The notes below the pieces were generated by a model. The model made no database searches and was not told where the DNA came from. It saw only the letters and a list, made by a program, of their open reading frames with translations. A stretch of 64,000 nt of DNA from Dillenia suffruticosa (taxonomy: Eukaryota; Streptophyta; Magnoliopsida; Dilleniales; Dilleniaceae): contig JAVTVX010000019.1 in assembly GCA_033439265.1 (NCBI GenBank), positions 875,501 to 939,500 on the forward strand, in the 5' to 3' direction. The position numbers were made by a program, and so were the translations under genes. Positions 57,800 through 64,000 of this stretch are shown here, in pieces (positions within the stretch are counted from its first letter, which is position 1; the number at the start of each line of letters is the position of its first letter).

Positions 57800-60700
57800 T
57801 CACAATTTTATGTGATTCAGAATTGTGAATGCTGCAATTCTGCTCGGTGTGTAGTCAGAAGCCTGCCAATTCAAAGCCTGCTGGGAAAGATTTCCGGCAA
57901 ATTCTGTTGGAGGACATACAAATCTGACGAATTTTTCTGCTGCTTCAATCTGCCTTTCCCTGAGGCTCTCGTCCTGCATAACTTCCCTGCAGTAGTGGTT
58001 CACAAAGTCAGGTTTGAATTCTAGTCTCAAAACAAATTATACTGGTGCTGCAATGGTTGACTTAAGAAGGAAAGAGCTCTCTGAAGGCATAAAAGCCTCT
58101 TATGTGCCATATTCAGCTAAAGAAGTAGGCAATTGATTCTAAATCATGATAAGAAACAAGTATGAAACCAATATTCTGGTCACTATAACCTTGAAAATTT
58201 TATTTACCGAAATGTCAAAAGATAAAGACATCTTACATGAGTAGTGAAGCAAGTCTTTGTGGTTTGCATTGATTAAAAAGGGCTTCAGGAAAAACAGCTT
58301 CATTGAAAATAATATTTGGAAGGGACATGTACGGCACCCTTCTTTCCAAGCGGATCAACCATTCAGTTAAAAAGGGTGCTCTATAGGCCACAACAGATGG
58401 CAATCGTGCAAGTTGCAATTCCATAGCTACTGGTCCCGGAGAAGACAAAGCAACCCTGCTTGCCTGCAGAGAGTTCAATTGCGTTACTTTTAGTGTCAAC
58501 AACCTTCATATTGTATTAGTCAAGCAGCCATATAGTTGAAATTATGAGGTCAGCATGGCTTTTAATGGATTGTTATATAGGCATTAGGATCATAGACTCA
58601 GTTGAAGCTTCGTCAAGCAGATTGAGAGTCCAGGGATAAAGGAAAATGCACTACAAATGCCCAATCAAATAGGGCTAACTGAGCCTAGAAATGTGATTAA
58701 TCATTGACCAGCCAAGTGAATCATATTAAAGTTGCTCCCGATTAAGATTCTCCAACTAAAATTATCGGGAATAAAAAAGGAGGGATCAAAAAGGGCTTAC
58801 ACTGAATGCTTCATATTTCAGATCCGTTGATCCTCCGGGAACCAAAACAGAAGGAACGGGCCACTTATGCAGTACACTATCAACATAGTCCTCCACATCA
58901 TGATTGGATGGTACATGAATTGCCGTCATCAAGTCTGGAAAGGACTCTCTTAATAACTTCACAGTATCGGAGAAAATTGGGAGCATGCGACATACCTCCT
59001 TCAATCTGCTTCCAGGAAGTAAGCTCATGACAGTGGCACCTTTAACAAAAAGGTCAACAAAGTTTAGACACGACACGGGCATAGAACCTAACTGAGACCT
59101 AGAGTTAATATTATGCAGAAATGCATGACTGCAAATATACCATGGAATAAAGTTAATATGCAGTACCACCACCAAAACAAGAGTTGCATGAATATGGTGA
59201 TGTGGATTTTCTCTGAAAATTACAGCTTCTGATTAGGGAGAAATAAGTCATTATTGCTGAATTGCACTGACGCTACCTGGAGTAATTTCATGCCTTCTAT
59301 AGAAGTCTTCAGAATTTCCTTGCACCTTCCACTGGGTGGTCAAAATATCCTCTCCCTAAACATGAAATGATTCCTATTTGTGAGTATTCAAATGTCAGTA
59401 TTTAAAAGATTTATGATAAGTCAAGCAAATGAGATAAAAAACACTTCATGAAACCTTTTGTTTTGCGCAGTCATAGACCAATGAAAACATGTCTTGACAA
59501 GCACATAATATGAACACAAATTCAATTGATGGAAAATACATCACAATGGAACATGCATATAATTTGGAATTCCTCCGCAACATATAAGCCATGCCCAACT
59601 CTACGTTGTGTAAATATGAACAACATGGATGTTGCATACAACATTGAATTGCTACCCTTTCCTTTGAAGTTTCTCTAGATAGGCAGCAAATCTATCAATA
59701 GCAATGATAGTAGAAAAGCATCTGGCAGAAAGCCACCTATTACAAAAGAAGTAGGACCCCACCAAGAAAACTTTCCTCAACAAGAAGTTAGAGGGAACAG
59801 GAAAGAAGAATCGAAGAGAATTCCTTGTGCACCTCCACACATGAAACACTACTCAAACCAGATCACACGAAACCAAAAAGGGACATGTCAAGCACCAGAA
59901 CACTCTCTGTACTTATATGAACGTTCTTGGAAAAATAAGAAGCACCAGATCAGTCTCATCTTCAAACAATATCTAGCACATAGCCATCTATGCTGTTTTA
60001 ATCAGGAATCCAAACTGAAATTCTTATCAAAGTTCTGCTGACAGGACTTGCACAGAAAAAAGTTGAAATTGGACCTGATTTATCTCCAATACATCTTCTA
60101 GCATGGGGTGGCCCACAAAAGTAGCATCAATTCTGTGTGTTCTGCAAACATCTTCCTCTGATGGAAGTATACAGAAGATATGATCCACAAATTTGGATAT
60201 CCTTCTGAGTTGTGCTTCACCTCCTCTCCATGCCCAAAATGGTGGTGCTACATAATGGAAGTGCAGAGGACATATTTGCAGACTATATCTTTCTACAAAA
60301 AAGCAAGCCTCTGGTTCACAACATGAAATGGCTATCACTAGCAAAATGCAAGCACTGTCTTAAAGGAGGCAATCCTGTATTACCTCGTAACTTTTTTAGA
60401 AGGCGGAAAGAGAATCCCTTGGAATCCACTGTAACCACTACATGTGGCTGAAATTGATAAGCAGCATCTACCGTCTTCTTCAAAATCTCCTGTAGTTCCA
60501 ACATTATCCATGTTTAAAGGTTTTAATGTTGCACAAACACAACTACGATGGAGCCATACAAGATTAATGGTTTCAATGTTGCATTGCAACCTTATCATGT
60601 CATATTATGTGTTCTCGATCTTATCATGTCGGAACCTAATAGTTGCAAGCATAAAACTCAGAATAGTTTCATTCCAAACCTAAAATAAAGACACAAAAAA

Positions 60701-61817
60701 GGGTCTCAAAGATTAGAGTATGAAAAGACAGCGTGCAACACTGTGATTTGTAACTTTCCAATTAGCAGACACTTTATATCATGCAGCACTTAAAAAAAAG
60801 GAAAAAAAAAGGACCTCCCGAAATGGGTTCTTTTGGAATACCAGGCTTACACATGGTTGGAGCCACTTAAACAACACGGATTAATGCGTGCAGAGTATAG
60901 TGCCAAAAACTCACACTGATCTTATTCAGTCGCTGAAAGAGTTCCCAAGTTCCCACTGCCCCAGCTATCTCCTCCATGGGGGACAAAGATCTCAATCCTT
61001 GTTTGGACATAATGGACCTGTGTGGAAGCAAAAGAAACACGTAAATCTGTTACATGGAAACACCATAAAATTCATGATTCAAAAGAGTCTTCAGTTTCAT
61101 GATTTAAAAGATCACATTTTTACTCCTCTCAAGACGAGCAGGATATTGCAAACAAAGAGGACACGAAAAGGACAGGATTTGAGGTTTAAGCCAATTAGGA
61201 CATCACAACTAAAATTAGTTATTTCGAAGCATTACAAGTAGAATAAAGAACATCAACTCACAAAACGAATGCTTGAGTCTCAAATTTAAATAAAAGATGC
61301 AAAATAAATACATACACAAAACTTAGAATATAAAAAAGTTTACCCTCCAACACCAGCAAAATTAGAGCTTTGTACGGAAGTAACATTAGGGGAAAAAATT
61401 ATTAAAACAACCTGTATATTGTGTTTTCAAGACTCGAAATGCACGTTGAGTGTTCAAGACTCATCATGCACCGTGCAAATTTAAATAAAAGATGCAAAAT
61501 AAATACATACACAAAACTTAAAATATAAAAAAAGTTTACCCTCCAACACCAGCAAAATTAACAGGACAGGGAGAGAGCTTTTTCAAAGAAGCCATAAGAC
61601 GAGAACCGATTAAGTCCCCAGAGACCTCTCCAGTAACTATAAAAACCCTTAATTCTCCGTCTTTCGCAGCCATATCAATAGCAGCTTTGCTTGAAACTGA
61701 TAAAGACCTTGAAAATAATATCCTTGGAAACCCCACATTTTTTCCAACATTTAAAATCATTCTTGAATGCCCTTTTCTGAAAAGCCCACATAGAACCAAT
61801 GTAAGTTCGACGGACAT
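57800..61817 (-). CDS. LPXB: Lipid-A-disaccharide synthase, mitochondrial LpxB (GT19)
   Basis: Predicted glycosyltransferase family 19 enzyme joining two acylated glucosamines in the lipid-A-like pathway that plants keep in mitochondria. Eight exons: 61540-61817, 60915-61017, 60384-60489, 60075-60292, 59277-59355, 58801-59039, 58237-58463 and 57800-57986 (stop TGA). All phases agree. The ATG at 61760 (MILNVGKNVGFPRIL) gives 459 residues, close to the Arabidopsis length. The ATG at 61817 would add 19. The GEVSGDLIGSRLM motif, the VTVDSKGFSFRLL catalytic-Asp segment, HFHYVAPPFWAWRGGE, FVGHPMLED and LPGSRLKEV are present. Oddities are the SGT motif before the conserved Glu (usually SSGTVAMELQ in plants), here SPGPVAMELQ, and one extra residue in the MEEIAGAVGTWEL segment. 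Intron 1 contains a copy of the exon 1 end and its splice donor. Confidence 0.93.
61285..61560 (-). repeat. 86-bp duplication carrying LpxB exon 1 end and 5' splice site
   Basis: About 61285-61370 and 61475-61560 are near-identical (CCCTCCAACACCAGCAAAAT in both, with the same preceding AAATAAATACATACACAAAA). The right copy spans the true exon 1 end and donor (GGAGG|GTAAAC). The left copy lies in intron 1 and includes the same exon-end bases and donor. Confidence 0.9.
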
Positions 61818-63780
61818 TCAAAGTCAGCCAAGAACTCAAACCACATAAGGAACATTTGATTTAGTACATTAAACGATACTAAGACATTAAAGAAAAAGAT
61901 GGGTGATATGGAATCAAATTTACTATAAACTAAAAGGGTTTTTAAAAGGAGAGGAATTTGTGAATTTTTTACACTTTGTAGCTTGTTTCTGAGAATATTA
62001 AGGACTGTAATGCTAAACCCAGATCACCAATGGCGAAATTTTTTGATAAATCTCTAAACTTTAGTAGTTGAATCAGGAAATGATGGCACGAATAAAAGTC
62101 AATATGGGAAGAACAGAAGGGTTCAGTAGAAGTTGAAGAAAACCAGGAGAGAAAGAAGTGGGGATTGTGAGAGAGAGAGAGAGAGGGAGGGAGGGAGGGA
62201 GAGAGAGAACCCCCTATGGTTTGAGAATTAATCGGCGAAATTTCACTTACCCCTCTCCTACCCATATGACATGAGTTAAGGGGGAGTTGTTTCGAAACGA
62301 TTTTTTTTTTTAATGAATTAAACTGAAATTAATTTTTTTGTTTGTTATTAAAAAAGTGAAATTGAATTGAATTTTTTATATATGAAATAATAAAAATAAA
62401 AATAAAAATTATTTATAATTATTTATATTTTCTTAATTACTATAAAATTTTCTCCTTTAAAAAGTAATTAAGATTTAAAAGTTATTCAAAAAGTAAAATA
62501 AGGTAAATTCAACAAATTTTAATAGAATTCATTTGTAAATTCTAACACTTTTTTGTTAATTTAAAATGAATGGTTTTTATGAAATTGCAAATCAACTCTA
62601 CACTTATTGTTATTATTTTTGTTTATGTTCCAAGAAATAAAATCTAATACATGGAGAGGACCGAAATACTTTCAAAATCGAAATCTTTAAAAGGAAAAAA
62701 AAAATGCAGTGAGGACAAAACTGATAAAAAAATATATATATAAATGAATATTGAAGGACTAAAAAAGAAAAAGAAAAAATTTGTGTCTAAAGATAATATT
62801 TATTGATCTTAAATCAAGTCAAAAGTGTAACATAGATATTTAGTTTAAAATTATTTAGTTCATGTATGTTTACTTAAACTATCGTATAAGCATTGGATCT
62901 ATTTATTTCAAAACTTATTTAATATATTTAGAATTATTTATAAAATTAAGCAATGCTATCGTAAATTGATTTTATTACTATGATCCTAATTTTAGGGTTA
63001 AAAGACATAATTAATCTTGATTTTGAGATAATTTTTAAATCATGTTGGGGTTTGACTATTTTACAATTGACGTGATCAACTGTGTTGTTTAGTAAAAAAT
63101 GATTTTAAAAGAACTAAAAAATAAGAATTATTCATATTTTTATTTCTACAATCCTAATCCATATATATATTTATGTAAGTGGAGTTTTACCATCATTTGA
63201 TATACAGATTTCGTCCAACTAATTCAGTTCGACTATTACAGGGGTTTATTTTAGATGTCGACTTTTTCAACATAAATTTTTTTTTGTGATATAAAGGAAA
63301 AGAAAACGAGAACAAAAGCAAAGGAGGAATCACAGAGCTGATGAAGAGCCAATAATTTTTTCAACATAATTACTATTATTTTCAATTTTTGAATCTGAAA
63401 CTTGATTAAATAATTTAATATTTTATTTCACCGGATGGACTATATGTTATTTTTGATCCATATGTTGTCCAAATATATATGAGCTTTCCTATCTTCAAGA
63501 GAATAGCCTGATAATTAAAATTCTCATTTTCTAAATCGTAGATTTTAGATTCGAATATTTATATAATAAAAAAAATATGGATGAGTTTCCCGCTTTCCTC
63601 CCAAGGCCCCTCGCCCTGTAACAGGCGAAAATGGGCCAGCATGACTTAAAATGTTCCGCCAATCCAAAATCATATACTAGGCTGGGCTTTCTGGGAGATA
63701 AGCTTCGGGGCCCACACTTGTTCTGGTTCAAGAAACAGGCCCATTTTATTTGGGAAAAGACAAAACCCTCCGCTTGCCGG
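61818..63780. other. LpxB upstream region and AT-rich spacer
   Basis: Includes a GA/GGGA tract at 62168-62209 (CT on the LpxB strand, probably its leader or promoter), then AT-rich spacer with no gene to about 63580. A diverged SINE-like stretch lies near 63350-63440. Confidence 0.5.
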
Positions 63781-63835
63781 CGCCTAAACCCTACAGTCCG
63801 ACAGCCCCATTTTCTCCCTCCTATTTGCTCTCAGG
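63620..63835 (+). promoter_or_regulatory. Promoter and first non-coding exon of a right-edge gene
   Basis: Contains ATGGGCC (about 63631), GGGGCCCACA (about 63708), AGGCCCATTTT (about 63738, a site II element in reverse) and CCTAAACCCTA (about 63784, telo-box AAACCCTA). A CTCTCAG|GTACTC donor follows at 63835. Telo-box plus site II is the known promoter signature of plant ribosomal-protein and other growth-linked genes. A CT tract starts the intron (63837-63858). Confidence 0.55.
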
Positions 63836-63936
63836 TACTCTCTCTCTCTCTCTCTCTGTTTTAGGAATATATGCAATTCTTTTAACATAGAACAAACATT
63901 TGCGAATATGATATTTCAGGAATATTGACATTGGAG

Positions 63937-64000
63937 ATGTTGAGGACAAAATTTGTGAAACCTGATCTTAACGTAAGCTTGTTGAGGTTATTGCATAGAA
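63937..64000 (+). CDS. Start of an unidentified gene (runs off the right edge)
   Basis: After an acceptor TTTCAG at 63919, an ATG at 63937 opens the frame MLRTKFVKPDLN, followed by a possible donor AAC|GTAAGC at 63972/63973. The context (upstream promoter motifs, a leader intron with matching splice sites) suggests a real gene start. Too little is visible to name the product, and the ATG choice is unproven. Confidence 0.33.
   Translation, partial: MLRTKFVKPDLNVSLLRLLHR

Overview
This is nuclear DNA from a eudicot plant, most likely a woody rosid-type genome, though I cannot name the species. Protein-coding genes are broken into many short exons with GT..AG introns. The spacers are AT-rich and carry long CT/GA microsatellites. 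Retroposons (tRNA-type SINEs, a LINE tail, a TRIM, a Ty3/gypsy relic) are scattered between and inside genes. There are no bacterial or organellar features. Exon boundaries below were read by eye from frame, splice dinucleotides and remembered family sequences. Every gene called intact has exons whose phases add up.

Layout, left to right. TAF6 runs on the minus strand from 5681 off the left edge. IQD33-like runs on the plus strand (9249-11599). A truncated GNAT-acetyltransferase fragment lies on the minus strand (12264-12728). A BPI/LBP-family secreted protein is on the plus strand (14526-18654). The chloroplast-type short tRNase Z is on the plus strand (19767-23870). A decayed mitochondrial beta-ketoacyl-ACP synthase (mtKAS) is on the minus strand (25001 to about 30400), interrupted by a gag/protease-bearing LTR element. 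LIP5/VTA1 is on the minus strand (31522-37196), with an in-frame stop in its last exon and a TRIM in intron 2. IBR5 dual-specificity phosphatase is on the plus strand (39735-45050). A UBL-WLM-PUB metalloprotease (WSS1B type) is on the plus strand (48732-53840). A mitochondrial pyruvate carrier pseudogene hit by a SINE is on the minus strand (about 54590-55278). A small secreted acidic ORF is on the minus strand (56777-57052). Lipid-A-disaccharide synthase LpxB is on the minus strand (57800-61817). The promoter and first exons of a further plus-strand gene occupy the right end.

From memory of the Arabidopsis map, TRZ2, mtKAS, IBR5 and LpxB are consecutive on chromosome 2, IQD33 and WSS1B are near neighbours on chromosome 5, and TAF6 and the BPI/LBP gene are near neighbours on chromosome 1. 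The window therefore looks like an ancestral eudicot block whose Arabidopsis copies were each thinned after duplication. mtKAS and LpxB belong to linked mitochondrial pathways (type II fatty acid synthesis and the lipid-A-like route). Here the mtKAS copy is broken while LpxB keeps an open frame but has an altered conserved motif.

The points most worth a second look are the mtKAS decay beside a retained LpxB, the LIP5 stop codon that sits inside a 63-nt intron-like segment, the MPC pseudogene whose SINE insertion has a perfect 16-bp target duplication, and the eightfold EPDPD motif in the WLM protease.
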